A stretch of 42,873 nucleotides of DNA from NCBI GenBank assembly GCA_017395635.1, contig JAFQOE010000042.1, positions 1 through 42,873 on the forward strand, read 5' to 3'. Both the position numbers and the translations under genes were made by a program. Every line of letters begins with the position of its first letter. Within the stretch, counting starts at the first letter, position 1. Below are positions 1 to 8,801 of the stretch, piece after piece. The notes beneath the pieces were generated by a model. That model had not been told where the DNA came from. It saw only the letters and a list, made by a program, of their open reading frames with translations, and did not search any database. The DNA is from Lachnospiraceae bacterium. GTDB taxonomy: Bacteria; Bacillota; Clostridia; Lachnospirales; Lachnospiraceae.

Positions 1-70
1 ATTATTTCAAAGACAAAAAAGATAACTAGCACAAAAGCAAAAATATAGCACATATCGATGCAAACGAACA

Positions 71-120
71 AACAGCCACATAGCCCATAAATACAGGCTT
101 TGTGGCTGTTTTGTCTTTTA
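71..120 (+). terminator. Rho-independent terminator of an off-window upstream gene
   Basis: A perfect 10-bp stem (AACAGCCACA at 71-80 with TGTGGCTGTT at 101-110) encloses a further AGCC/GGCT pairing and is followed by TTGTCTTTTATT. The T-rich side is on the plus strand, so it probably ends a plus-strand gene that finishes left of the window. Bases 1-70 show no gene. Confidence 0.75.
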
Positions 121-181
121 TTAACTGTCAAAGATGGGATATTATCCTCAAATAGCAAAGGAGTAATTTACCTATGACAGT

Positions 182-209
182 TTGACTTTTCGTTTTGAGA
201 ATGTATAAT
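182..209 (+). promoter_or_regulatory. Sigma-A promoter of the GT14 glycosyltransferase gene
   Basis: The -35 box TTGACT (182-187) and -10 box TATAAT (204-209) are 16 bases apart. Transcription would begin near 216, just before the ribosome binding site AAGGAGGG at 222-229. This supports the ATG at 237 over the TTG at 195, which lies upstream of the predicted transcript start. Confidence 0.75.
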
Positions 210-236
210 TATACTCACATTAAGGAGGGCTATTTC

Positions 237-1097
237 ATGCAAGCTTTTTTGATTACAGCATACAAAAATCATAATCAATTAATCGAACTAATTCAGTCAC
301 TCAACGAGCACGCATTGGTGTATGTGCATCTTGATAAGAAGTCAACAGAACTATCCATAGATAAACTCCGTTCTTACAACTTCAAGAATACAACCTTCAT
401 TCGTCAGTATGCTATTCCATGGGGCGGTTATACCCATCTGCTTGCCATTATCAAACTAATGAAATTGGCTTTATCCGACAATCGTGTTTCCTATATCCAT
501 ACCATATCCGGTCAGGACATACTTATCAAACCATGGAGTGCATTCGAAGAACGTTTCGATAACAGCAATTCCATCTATATGACTTGCTTTAGCCATGATG
601 AATTTAACTCTATTGTGCAACGCCGATACCAACAACATATTATCACCTCTCGTGGTACACATATTTCCGGATTAGTCGCGAAGCTCAACAAGCTTTATCT
701 AAAGTTACAGAAACAATTTCATTGGACATGGAACACTATTAAACCATTCGAGCATATATATAAAGGTGTTATTTGGTGCTCCATGCCTAGAATTGCCGCC
801 CAATATGCCTTGAATTTCATCCGAAAGAATCCTTCCTTTCTACGAAACCTAAGCCACGTTTCTATTCCGGAAGAATTCTTTTTCCAAACTATTTTCATGA
901 ACTCGAGTTTCAAGAATGACATAAAAAAATACAATCTGAGATACACGGATTGGAACAAAAGAAATGGTTCCAATCCTGCCATTTTGGACGAAACGGATTA
1001 TCCCAAAATCATGCAAAGTGATTGTTTCTTTGCTCGTAAAATCGATCCAAGCATTTCGTCCGAATTACTTTCTTTACTTAAACAACAGCATCTATAA
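237..1097 (+). CDS. GT14 (core-2/I-branching type) glycosyltransferase
   Basis: This 286-residue cytoplasmic protein resembles the Core-2/I-branching enzyme family (GT14). Visible family features are the start with ITAYKNHNQL, a VHLDKKS segment near residue 32, the HTISGQDILIK stretch (the family's SG-D-P-L region), a WCSMPR segment, and IPEEFFFQTIF, which holds the conserved acidic residues before the C-terminus. Bacterial members attach sugars, often GlcNAc or xylose-like residues, to surface glycans; donor and acceptor here are unknown. The ATG at 237 has an ideal ribosome binding site. The gene has its own promoter and converges on the wall-polymer locus, sharing a bidirectional terminator with it, so it may decorate that polymer (inference). 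Confidence 0.75.
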   Translation: MQAFLITAYKNHNQLIELIQSLNEHALVYVHLDKKSTELSIDKLRSYNFKNTTFIRQYAIPWGGYTHLLAIIKLMKLALSDNRVSYIHTISGQDILIKPWSAFEERFDNSNSIYMTCFSHDEFNSIVQRRYQQHIITSRGTHISGLVAKLNKLYLKLQKQFHWTWNTIKPFEHIYKGVIWCSMPRIAAQYALNFIRKNPSFLRNLSHVSIPEEFFFQTIFMNSSFKNDIKKYNLRYTDWNKRNGSNPAILDETDYPKIMQSDCFFARKIDPSISSELLSLLKQQHL

Positions 1098-1104
1098 ATC
1101 ATAA

Positions 1105-1149
1105 AAGACTGAAGCTTATACATCATAACAATGCATAAGCTTCAGTCTT
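1105..1149. terminator. Bidirectional terminator between convergent genes
   Basis: A 15-bp perfect inverted repeat (AAGACTGAAGCTTAT at 1105-1119, ATAAGCTTCAGTCTT at 1135-1149) has CTTTTCATT after it on the plus strand and TTTATGATTT after it on the minus strand. It ends both the GT14 gene and the long minus-strand operon finishing with ugd. Confidence 0.85.
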
Positions 1150-1156
1150 CTTTTCA

Positions 1157-2359
1157 TTAATCTCTCGCATACAAATCTCTTGTATACACTTTATCCTCCA
1201 CATCAGCCAACTCATCACTCTTACGATTTGCTACAATTACATCTGCTATCTTTTTGAATTCATCAAAATCAGCAATTACTCTGCTGTTAAAGAATGTTTC
1301 ATCCTTAAGGGTTGGCTCAAAGATAACAACCTCAACACCTTTCGCCTTAATTCTCTTCATAACACCCTGAATAGACGACTGTCTGAAGTTATCAGAATTG
1401 GCCTTCATCGTAAGACGATAGATACCTACCACCGGATTTTTCTTTTCCGGATAACCGGCTGCATGAAGAATCTGCTCAGCAACAAAATCCTTTCTAGTAC
1501 TATTTGCATCTACAATTGCTGCGATAATATTATTCGGAACATCCTTATAATTTGCCAACAACTGCTTGGTATCCTTTGGTAAACAATATCCGCCATAACC
1601 AAAAGAAGGATTATTATAGTGAGCACCAATACGAGGATCCAAACCAATACCTTCAATAATCTGCTTTGTATTAAGACCTCTTACTTCTGCGTAAGTATCT
1701 AACTCATTGAAGAAAGATACACGAAGTGCAAGATAAGTATTTGCAAACAACTTAACCGCTTCCGCTTCTGTCGGATTTGTGTATAAGATATCAATATTCT
1801 CTTTGATAGCACCCTCTGCCAACAAACCTGCAAATGTGTGAGCTGCCTTAGCCAATCTATCATCTTCTAAAGGTGCACCGACAATAATTCTAGATGGATA
1901 TAAATTATCATATAAAGCTCTGCCTTCTCTCAAGAACTCCGGCGAAAAGATAATGTTATCACAATTATACTTCTCTCGAACAGACATTGTATATCCAACA
2001 GGAACAGTTGATTTAACAACCATAATTGCATTCGGATTCACCTTCATAACCAGCTCAATTACACTTTCTACTGAAGAAGTATCAAAGTAATTCTTCTGTG
2101 GATCATAATTGGTTGGTGTCGAGATAACAACAAACTCCGCATCCTTATATGCCATCTCTGCATCGGTTGTCGCTGTCAAATTCAATTCCTTATTAGCAAG
2201 ATAATCTTCAATCTCAGCATCCACAAGTGGAGACTTTCTGTTGTTAATCATCTCCACCTTCTCAGGAATAACATCTACTGCATATACCTCATTGTGCTGC
2301 GAAAGCAAAATTGAATTCGATAAACCTACATAACCTGTACCTGCTACTGCAATCTTCAT
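1157..2359 (-). CDS. ugd: UDP-glucose 6-dehydrogenase
   Basis: This 400-residue enzyme oxidises UDP-glucose to UDP-glucuronate with two NAD+. It has the N-terminal Rossmann motif GTGYVGLS (7-14), the [14 protein letters not shown] segment (139-152), Lys203 in [11 protein letters not shown], and the catalytic Cys259 in [15 protein letters not shown]. The sequence closely follows the short E. coli Ugd type from end to end, so UDP-glucose is a more likely substrate than UDP-ManNAc. The start at 2359 is set by AAGGAGGAATACGAC-ATG; an upstream in-frame Met has no such site. It is the last gene of the wall-polymer operon, 54 bases after tarJ, and suggests a uronic acid in the polymer or in a co-made glycan. 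Confidence 0.93.
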   Translation of the reverse strand: MKIAVAGTGYVGLSNSILLSQHNEVYAVDVIPEKVEMINNRKSPLVDAEIEDYLANKELNLTATTDAEMAYKDAEFVVISTPTNYDPQKNYFDTSSVESVIELVMKVNPNAIMVVKSTVPVGYTMSVREKYNCDNIIFSPEFLREGRALYDNLYPSRIIVGAPLEDDRLAKAAHTFAGLLAEGAIKENIDILYTNPTEAEAVKLFANTYLALRVSFFNELDTYAEVRGLNTKQIIEGIGLDPRIGAHYNNPSFGYGGYCLPKDTKQLLANYKDVPNNIIAAIVDANSTRKDFVAEQILHAAGYPEKKNPVVGIYRLTMKANSDNFRQSSIQGVMKRIKAKGVEVVIFEPTLKDETFFNSRVIADFDEFKKIADVIVANRKSDELADVEDKVYTRDLYARD

Positions 2360-2413
2360 GTCGTATTCCTCCTTATTTGAGCTATTTACCATAGCTTCAA
2401 TTACTTTTATCTC

Positions 2414-3439
2414 TTATTTGTCCCAAACCATAATCGTCTTGCCAATCAGTTTATGAATATCCTTTTCGAAGGCTCTGGATATATCTTTAATATCCCTAAC
2501 CACAACCTGTTCACCAACGATATTCTCAAGATATTCTACTACTTCCGGCTTATCTTTGTATAATTCAACCAAATTAACAAAATCTTCTCTTCCACTTCGG
2601 CTACTACCAATCATACGAAGACCTTTTTCCAATATCATTCTTGTGTTAATCGGTGCATTATCTTCTGTTACACCTAAAATTCCTATTGTTCCTTCCGGAT
2701 GAATGTAATCAATAATCTGATTAATCGCCCTAGGCGCTCCATTACCACCCACACATTCAAATGCGTGATCCATTCTAAAGTCATCCGGAATATCATTCAC
2801 AAGATAGATTCCGTCCGCAAAAGTAAAGTCATTCAACTTCGACTTGTCCAATCCCATTACATACACACGAATATCCGGATACATACTCTTTAACAACAAA
2901 GAGGTAATATAACCTAAGTTGCCATCTCCCCAGACACCAATCACATTACGTCTTGCATGCGCTGTCTTCATAAAGCGAACAATTGCATGATAGCTGACAC
3001 TGACAATCTCCGTAAATGCCGCCACTGTCAGATTGATACCTTCAGGCAATTTCACCAAACGATCCGGAACTGTCTGTATATATTCTTGCATAAAACCATC
3101 ATTTCCACTCGCACGGAATTTCGAACTTCGAAGATAATTCTCTGCAATCACTTCATCATTTTCACATGGAAGATTCGGAATCATAACCACTGGGTCCCCT
3201 ACCTTAAACTGGCCTGTTGGATCATATACCACCTTGCCAATCGCTTCATGTATTAAAGCCATCGGAAGTTTCTGATTCAAAATCTCCTCCGGACGATTTC
3301 CCTGATAATATCTTTGATCTGCATTACAGATAGACAAGTGCGTTGGTCTGACAATGACATGCTCATCATCAAAGGTAATATCTTTAAAAACCAATTCAAA
3401 TTGTCTCGGTTTCTTCAACTGATATACTGCATTTAGCAT
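2414..3439 (-). CDS. tarJ: Ribulose-5-phosphate reductase (ribitol-5-phosphate dehydrogenase)
   Basis: This 341-residue zinc-dependent alcohol dehydrogenase-type protein reduces D-ribulose 5-phosphate to D-ribitol 5-phosphate with NADPH, the first committed step to CDP-ribitol. Zinc ligands visible at expected places are Cys38 (LSICNAD) and His64-Glu65 (ALIHEAIG). The cofactor fold begins at GVWGDGNLGYI. The neighbouring tarI decides between this role and a generic alcohol dehydrogenase. The start lies one base after the tarI stop, with AGGAGG inside the end of tarI, so translation is probably coupled. The length is normal for TarJ/Bcs1-type enzymes. Confidence 0.9.
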   Translation of the reverse strand: MLNAVYQLKKPRQFELVFKDITFDDEHVIVRPTHLSICNADQRYYQGNRPEEILNQKLPMALIHEAIGKVVYDPTGQFKVGDPVVMIPNLPCENDEVIAENYLRSSKFRASGNDGFMQEYIQTVPDRLVKLPEGINLTVAAFTEIVSVSYHAIVRFMKTAHARRNVIGVWGDGNLGYITSLLLKSMYPDIRVYVMGLDKSKLNDFTFADGIYLVNDIPDDFRMDHAFECVGGNGAPRAINQIIDYIHPEGTIGILGVTEDNAPINTRMILEKGLRMIGSSRSGREDFVNLVELYKDKPEVVEYLENIVGEQVVVRDIKDISRAFEKDIHKLIGKTIMVWDK

Positions 3440-3440
3440 T

Positions 3441-4151
3441 TTAACATCCTCCTAAAAGAGCCTCTGCAACTCTCAAGTCATATGGATAAGTAATCTTAAT
3501 ATTCGATTCCTCACCTTCAACAAGATGAACGTTCTCACCTTTTATTACTAATATCTTACAAGCATCTGTTAATATTTCCTTCTCTTCATCTGTAAGGGAT
3601 TCATAGATATCCTTCAAATGCTTTGCTTTGAATGACTGCGGTGTCTGTCCTTGATACATCTTCGAACGATCCGGAATTGAACTAATCAACTGATGATTCT
3701 TACTCTCTACAATCGTATCAGTTGCAGGAATCACAGTATCACATGCACCATATTCCTTTGCGTACTGAATATTCTCTTCAATAATGCGATGTGTTAAAAA
3801 TGGTCTAACAGAGTCATGGGTAACGATAATCGTATCCTCATCCAAATCACCTTTTCTTTCAATATGAGCAATTGCGTTCATGATTGTTTCATTACGAGTC
3901 GATCCACCTTCAATTACCTTAACCCTCTCATCCATCTGTGCATACTTACGAATCAAATCCTCTGTATGCTTAATCCACTGCTTTGGAGTTAAAACTAAAA
4001 TTCCACAAAACTCACTATTCATAATAAACTTTTCAATTGTATGCACAATAATTGGCTTACCACCCAGTTCCATAAATTGCTTCGGTTTTTCAACATTTCC
4101 CATGCGAGTTCCTATTCCACCCGCCAGAATAACACCGTATACTTTACTCAT
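3441..4151 (-). CDS. tarI: Ribitol-5-phosphate cytidylyltransferase
   Basis: This 236-residue IspD-family nucleotidyltransferase makes CDP-ribitol from CTP and ribitol 5-phosphate. It shows the CTP-binding loop LAGGIGTRMG (9-18) with Lys23 in EKPKQF, the GGSTRNETI segment, HDSVRPF, and YQGQTPQSFK near the C-terminal third. IspD of isoprenoid synthesis shares the fold, but adjacency to tarJ and the teichoic-acid-type genes favours TarI. It starts with ATG after GGAGGAAATAAG and precedes tarJ by one base. Confidence 0.9.
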   Translation of the reverse strand: MSKVYGVILAGGIGTRMGNVEKPKQFMELGGKPIIVHTIEKFIMNSEFCGILVLTPKQWIKHTEDLIRKYAQMDERVKVIEGGSTRNETIMNAIAHIERKGDLDEDTIIVTHDSVRPFLTHRIIEENIQYAKEYGACDTVIPATDTIVESKNHQLISSIPDRSKMYQGQTPQSFKAKHLKDIYESLTDEEKEILTDACKILVIKGENVHLVEGEESNIKITYPYDLRVAEALLGGC

Positions 4152-4190
4152 TCTTATTTCCTCCTATATCTCAGACACACTCCATAGCAC

Positions 4191-5351
4191 TTAATCTAAT
4201 ACGTAATCAAGAATTCTGTCTGTCGAATGCCCATCGCAACTTTGCATATATCGGTTACAAAAAGATTCCACCATCGCCACATCATATGTCTCAATGTTTT
4301 CAATCTGCTGTACTATTTCCTCCGTTGTTCGCACAACGGGTCCTGGTACAAACTCTTTATAAGGATAATAAAATCCTCTCTCATCATAATATTCTTCCAT
4401 ATCATAAGCAAAGAATAACATCGGCCTTCTCATCAATGAATATTCAAACACAATGGATGAATAATCCGTTATACATATATCTGATACTATCAATAATTCC
4501 TCAACAGATAGTTCTTTATCAATCTCAACACAAAAGTTCTTATATTCCTCAGCGATAGGAAATTGTTCTTTTACAAAGGGATGTTGCTTTACAAACAAAA
4601 CATAATGGTCTGCCAACCTGGAAAGTATCTGCAAATCCAACTTATCCGGTGATTTAGCACCACGAATATCTCCCCGAAAGGTCGGTGCATACAAAATAAT
4701 CTTACGTCCATCTAATTTCGAGGCAAATATTTCTTTATCAAATTGCTTTAATCGTTCAAATGCTTCCTGCTTTCTCTCTTTCAAAAAATACACATCTGTC
4801 CGACTCACACCCAATGCTTTCACTACGTCCGGTCTATTCTGTAGTCCAAACGCTTCTTCATACGCCCAGCAAACAGCTTGTCCACTAACAGAAACCAAAT
4901 CATAATTCCGATGTCCGGAATAGCGTTCCAAATCCTTTTGGTCATCACCAAAACTTTTATCTGCTACACTAAAGCCCCATCTTTTGAAGGCTCCGCAAGC
5001 ATGCCATAATTGCACTATCTTGGTACTTTTTCTCACTGTAAATGCACCGAATACACTATTTGATTCATTCAAAAATACACATTGTGCAGTAGACATATCC
5101 CAAAGCAATGCAATTGTCTTTTGAATAATCGTCCCCCATGAAGATGTCGACATTCCCAAATAATGCATCTTCACCTCATATCCTCGTTGTCTTAACGTAT
5201 CATACATTAACTGATAATCATTGGATATGTGATCTCCGTGATTCTCAACAAACAAAACCTTTCCGGCATTCACTTTTCTGAGTCGCCCCAAAGAATATAC
5301 CAGTGGATAAACCATTTTAAATACAATGTATTTGCAAATCCGTCTAATCAC
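4191..5351 (-). CDS. CDP-glycerol/CDP-ribitol phosphotransferase family protein (TagB/TagF/TarL type)
   Basis: This 386-residue protein belongs to the CDP-glycerol glycerophosphotransferase family (PF04464), membrane-associated enzymes that move alditol phosphate from the CDP-activated form to a lipid-linked acceptor. Motifs in order: WHACGAFK with His117, LGVSRTD, LYAPTFRG, VKQHPF (second conserved His), ITDYSSIVFEY and YYPYKEF. It is compact, lacking the N-terminal domain of the 586-residue paralog at 7040-8800. The start is GTG (5351-5349), overlapping the tagH stop by one base (TAGTG), with GAGGAG 11 bases upstream. It sits directly before tarI, so ribitol phosphate is a plausible substrate; primer versus polymerase role cannot be told. 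Confidence 0.85.
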   Translation of the reverse strand: MIRRICKYIVFKMVYPLVYSLGRLRKVNAGKVLFVENHGDHISNDYQLMYDTLRQRGYEVKMHYLGMSTSSWGTIIQKTIALLWDMSTAQCVFLNESNSVFGAFTVRKSTKIVQLWHACGAFKRWGFSVADKSFGDDQKDLERYSGHRNYDLVSVSGQAVCWAYEEAFGLQNRPDVVKALGVSRTDVYFLKERKQEAFERLKQFDKEIFASKLDGRKIILYAPTFRGDIRGAKSPDKLDLQILSRLADHYVLFVKQHPFVKEQFPIAEEYKNFCVEIDKELSVEELLIVSDICITDYSSIVFEYSLMRRPMLFFAYDMEEYYDERGFYYPYKEFVPGPVVRTTEEIVQQIENIETYDVAMVESFCNRYMQSCDGHSTDRILDYVLD

Positions 5352-6154
5352 TATTGCATAAACTCCTCATATTCATCCAGTACTTCAACCGGATCACCAA
5401 TCTTCTTAATTTCACCTTCATGCATCCACATAACCTTATTACATAATTTCTTCAAGGTATCAATATTATGAGACACAATAATAACGGTACGATCCTTATT
5501 CGAAATCAATTCTTTCATCTTCGCATAGCTCTTCTTTTTGAACTTGGCATCACCAACACTCAACACCTCGTCCACAAGCATAATCTCTGTTTCCAAAATT
5601 GCAGTAATCGAAAACGCCAACTTCGAATGCATACCACTTGAATACGTCTTGACTGGCATATCAATAAATTTACCAAGGTCTGCAAATTCAATAATTTCCG
5701 GCATCTTCGCACGAATCTCTTCCTCCGAAAAACCTAACAACATTCCCGACAGAAGAATATTCTCTCTACCGGTCACCTCTGTCTGAAACCCAACACCAAT
5801 CGCCATCAAAGATACAGTGTGCCCCTTCAAATCAATACTTCCTTTATCCGGATTAAAAATACCGGCTAACGCCTTAAGCATAGTGGACTTGCCACTACCA
5901 TTCTTACCAATAATCCCAAGAATCTCACCCTTAGGAACCGTAAAGGAAACATCCTTCACAGCCTGAAACTCTTCCACATGAGACTTTTTGAATTTCAAAA
6001 GACTCTTCTTAATCGAATATGCCTGGATATTCTTATAGCCAATACACAGATTCTTCACTTCTATCGCAACATCCGCTGTAGAATCCATATCTGTCATCAC
6101 ATTCGTTTCTTCTGTTGTATTCATCTGTTCCTTTTCTGTCATTTCTGTACTCAT
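5351..6154 (-). CDS. tagH: Polysaccharide/teichoic acid ABC exporter, ATP-binding subunit (TagH/Wzt-like)
   Basis: This 267-residue ABC ATPase powers flipping of a lipid-linked polymer. It has Walker A GKNGSGKST (83-91), signature YSSGMHSK, Walker B IMLVDEVLSVGD and the H-loop VSHN. The VGFQTEVTGRENI and DEVLSVGD segments are typical of polysaccharide exporters. A polar, acidic 30-residue leader precedes the ABC domain. It lacks the long C-terminal extension of Bacillus TagH and also lacks a Wzt-type carbohydrate-binding domain, so substrate choice probably lies elsewhere. Its ATG overlaps the permease stop by one base (TGATG). Confidence 0.9.
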   Translation of the reverse strand: MSTEMTEKEQMNTTEETNVMTDMDSTADVAIEVKNLCIGYKNIQAYSIKKSLLKFKKSHVEEFQAVKDVSFTVPKGEILGIIGKNGSGKSTMLKALAGIFNPDKGSIDLKGHTVSLMAIGVGFQTEVTGRENILLSGMLLGFSEEEIRAKMPEIIEFADLGKFIDMPVKTYSSGMHSKLAFSITAILETEIMLVDEVLSVGDAKFKKKSYAKMKELISNKDRTVIIVSHNIDTLKKLCNKVMWMHEGEIKKIGDPVEVLDEYEEFMQ

Positions 6155-6945
6155 CAAATCACCTTTACATAACTATTCTCATTTTTATAAATGGTGCGAA
6201 CACCAATAATTGAAAATACAATTGCAATTACTGTCCATATTCCTAAAGCAATCCAACTTGGAGCCTGCTGATACAAGAGTACATTTCTCATATCCCGAAT
6301 TAACAATGCCACAGGATTACAATATGTTAAAATGGTTGCAATAGTCGGATAATCTGCACCCAAACGGCTATCAATACTATAAAAGATTCCCGTCATATAA
6401 AACAACAACTGCATTGCAATATTCACTACGTTACCTAAATCTTCAACAAAAACACCAAAATGCATGAGGTTTACACAAATTGCAAAAATAATCAAAACCA
6501 ACAATAAAAGCAACGGCACAAAGCACAATATATACGGAGACAATTCCACTTTGAAAATAATCATCATAAGTATCACAATAATCCAAGATATTAACATTTT
6601 GAATCCATTCACCATCATATTGGTAAAAAGCAAAACAAATTTCGGTATATATACCTTAGAGACAATTGCTTTGTTTCTCTTAATCATCTTAACACTCTGC
6701 ACAACATTCTTGTTAAAAAAAGTCCACATCGTCTGTCCAATAAAAAGGAACGGAATAAAATACTCTTCCTTTGCCTTGAACACCAATCCAAAAATGACAT
6801 AATACGTCATCATGGACAACAACGGATCTAATATCCACCATATCCAATTCAAATATGAGTTCGCAACTTCCGTCTTGAGAGAAGACTTAGCCGCACGAAC
6901 CTCGTAATTGTAATACTTTGTTACATCTGCAAAAAATCTTTTCAT
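6154..6945 (-). CDS. tagG: Polysaccharide/teichoic acid ABC exporter, permease subunit (TagG/Wzm-like)
   Basis: This 263-residue integral membrane protein of the ABC-2 exporter family forms the channel partner of the adjacent ATPase. An amphipathic N-terminus (KSSLKTEVANSYLNWIWWILDPL) is followed by about six hydrophobic segments, near residues 33-55, 65-78, 105-130, 138-160, 175-190 and 232-250. The early LNWIWWILDP motif is typical of TagG/Wzm permeases. It starts with ATG after GAGGTGAGATAAC. It is the first gene after an internal promoter and is translationally linked to tagH. Confidence 0.9.
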   Translation of the reverse strand: MKRFFADVTKYYNYEVRAAKSSLKTEVANSYLNWIWWILDPLLSMMTYYVIFGLVFKAKEEYFIPFLFIGQTMWTFFNKNVVQSVKMIKRNKAIVSKVYIPKFVLLFTNMMVNGFKMLISWIIVILMMIIFKVELSPYILCFVPLLLLLVLIIFAICVNLMHFGVFVEDLGNVVNIAMQLLFYMTGIFYSIDSRLGADYPTIATILTYCNPVALLIRDMRNVLLYQQAPSWIALGIWTVIAIVFSIIGVRTIYKNENSYVKVI

Positions 6946-6966
6946 GTTATCTCACCTCGTCGCCTC

Positions 6967-6995
6967 ATTGTATCACACATTCCACAACTCCACAA
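6967..6995 (-). promoter_or_regulatory. Internal promoter driving tagG-tagH and downstream genes
   Basis: On the minus strand, TTGTGG (6990-6995) and TACAAT (6967-6972) are separated by 17 bases. The -10 is extended (TGATACAAT). The predicted start near 6960 leaves a short leader carrying GAGGTGA before tagG. This is the largest gap inside the wall-polymer locus, so the export/tar half may be expressed partly on its own. Confidence 0.6.
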
Positions 6996-7012
6996 GAAAC
7001 TTTCATTTCTTC

Positions 7013-7039
7013 GTAACTGTTCATTATCTTCATAGTTAC
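7013..7039 (-). repeat. GTAACT-N15-AGTTAC palindromic repeat, copy A
   Basis: GTAACT (7013-7018) and AGTTAC (7034-7039) flank exactly 15 bases. Read on the minus strand, the interior contains GAAGATAATGA. The element touches the stop codon of the preceding TagF-like gene. There is no T-run after the stem, so it is not a standard terminator. It belongs to the same family as copies B, C and E. Confidence 0.7.
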
Positions 7040-8800
7040 TTACTTCAACTGTTCCAGAATAAATTCCGCCACTCGTTCAGAGGACTTTCCATCTAAATCA
7101 TCAAAGAATCGATGTTTAAAAATTTTCACCTTCTGCAACTCATAATCCTCATTAATAATCGCAGTACAAATCTGCTCCATATTTCTCACAATCTTACCCG
7201 GAACAAAATTCTTAAACGGATAATAAAAATCTCGATTCACAACATAATCTTCCAAGTCAAATGCATAGAACAACATAGGAATATCAAGCAGTGACGCCTC
7301 AAATATAACAGATGAGTAATCTGTTATCAGCAGATCTGTTATAAACAACAAATCATTGATTTCAGATTCTGTTGATAAATCCAATACTCTATCCTTTACA
7401 CTTTCATCCACCGGATGCCTCATTTCTACAAAAGGATGATGTTTAATAATAATCATATATTCATCACCCAACTGTTCCAATACTTTTTTAGCATCAAATT
7501 TCTCAAAAGGAAAGTGTGCAGTACCTGCACCGTTGCCACGGAAAGTAGGGGCAAATAACACTATCTTTTTACCTTTCAACTGTGGATAATCGTTATATAA
7601 TTTATCCTTAATTTCAACCATGTATTCTTTCTTGAAAAAATCATCTGTCCTTGGTACCCCCAATGCCTTAACATTACGTTCACTGATACCAAAACCCTCT
7701 GCATAAAAACGACTAATCTCAGTTGAACTTACAATTGCATAGTCATAATAACGATGATTGGTGCTGGTCTGATTCGGACCTCCATCCTTTCCAACTCTGG
7801 TAAAACCAAAAGTCTTAAAGGCACCACATGCATGCCACAATTGAATTAAAGTACGTTTCTCCATCACCCAAACCTCATTCAAAATAGGCGTGAAGTCATC
7901 TACTACCACTACCTTGCTTCGTGCAAGCTTATATGCCAACGAACACATTGCACGGTATGTCATATGCTTGGTTTTTCCCGGTATCAACCAAAACAACACC
8001 TTTGCATTCTTTTCCTGTAATATATTATTGACATAAGCAATATTACCGGTCAAATCCGTTCTTCTGGAAGAAACAAACAGTATATGATTCTTCGAAAAAA
8101 ATAATGAGAGAAACGATGCCAGGAGATTAAGAAACGTCTTCTTAATTGTTGCTCGATTCATAGTTAAACGGCAAAAAGATGAATATCTCCATTTTGCAAA
8201 TAACAAGGTTCTCTTTAATTGTCCACCACCATAGGTGTTTTCCATATATCTTCTCTTATTGCCTAACACATGAACATATATTCCATCTAACACAAACAAC
8301 GGAATGAGCAATGTTCCAATCAGAAATTCCACAACACGATAAAGCAAACAAAAGACAGAGGTCAATATATTCTTGTGGTACTTAACCGGTTTCTTTCTCT
8401 TAATATGAATCACACCATTTTCTGTCAGACAAGCATATTCATTCTCATCTTTTACCTGGTTAAAATCCTTACCTTCCACCACTACATCCTGATAAGCCTG
8501 TCCGTCATACGCCTGTACAACAACAGTAAACGCATTCAGATTATTACTGAAGAACAATGCATCCAATTCGTAATCAAAAATGGCATAACCAATAAATGCA
8601 CCATTTTCATCAAAACTGGTGTCTGTAACAGACAACGGTAATATTCTTGATTCTGAACCATTATCAAATTTCACCGCAAGCTTAATCTCCAATTCTTCCG
8701 GCTTACCCGCTGTATTTCTAACCAATACACCTAAGGTCATAATATTTCTACGTATTGCCAGTTTATCAATCAACACTTCTGTTTCATCATTTAATCTCAT
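7040..8800 (-). CDS. CDP-glycerol glycerophosphotransferase family protein with N-terminal accessory domain (TagF-like)
   Basis: This 586-residue PF04464 member has three parts: a polar, beta-rich N-terminal domain (1-140, no recognised family), a hydrophobic membrane stretch (about 145-180), and the GT-B-like catalytic domain. Catalytic-domain motifs are LWHACGAFKTFGF (His323), LGVPRTDDF, LFAPTFRG, IKHHPF, LITDYSSVIFEASL and YYPFKNF. It could be the polymerase of the locus, since long members such as TagF are polymerases, but this is inference. The ATG at 8800 lies one base after the stop of the preceding GT2 gene, with GAAAGG upstream; an earlier in-frame TTG at 8833 is less convincing. Confidence 0.83.
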   Translation of the reverse strand: MRLNDETEVLIDKLAIRRNIMTLGVLVRNTAGKPEELEIKLAVKFDNGSESRILPLSVTDTSFDENGAFIGYAIFDYELDALFFSNNLNAFTVVVQAYDGQAYQDVVVEGKDFNQVKDENEYACLTENGVIHIKRKKPVKYHKNILTSVFCLLYRVVEFLIGTLLIPLFVLDGIYVHVLGNKRRYMENTYGGGQLKRTLLFAKWRYSSFCRLTMNRATIKKTFLNLLASFLSLFFSKNHILFVSSRRTDLTGNIAYVNNILQEKNAKVLFWLIPGKTKHMTYRAMCSLAYKLARSKVVVVDDFTPILNEVWVMEKRTLIQLWHACGAFKTFGFTRVGKDGGPNQTSTNHRYYDYAIVSSTEISRFYAEGFGISERNVKALGVPRTDDFFKKEYMVEIKDKLYNDYPQLKGKKIVLFAPTFRGNGAGTAHFPFEKFDAKKVLEQLGDEYMIIIKHHPFVEMRHPVDESVKDRVLDLSTESEINDLLFITDLLITDYSSVIFEASLLDIPMLFYAFDLEDYVVNRDFYYPFKNFVPGKIVRNMEQICTAIINEDYELQKVKIFKHRFFDDLDGKSSERVAEFILEQLK

Positions 8801-8801
8801 G

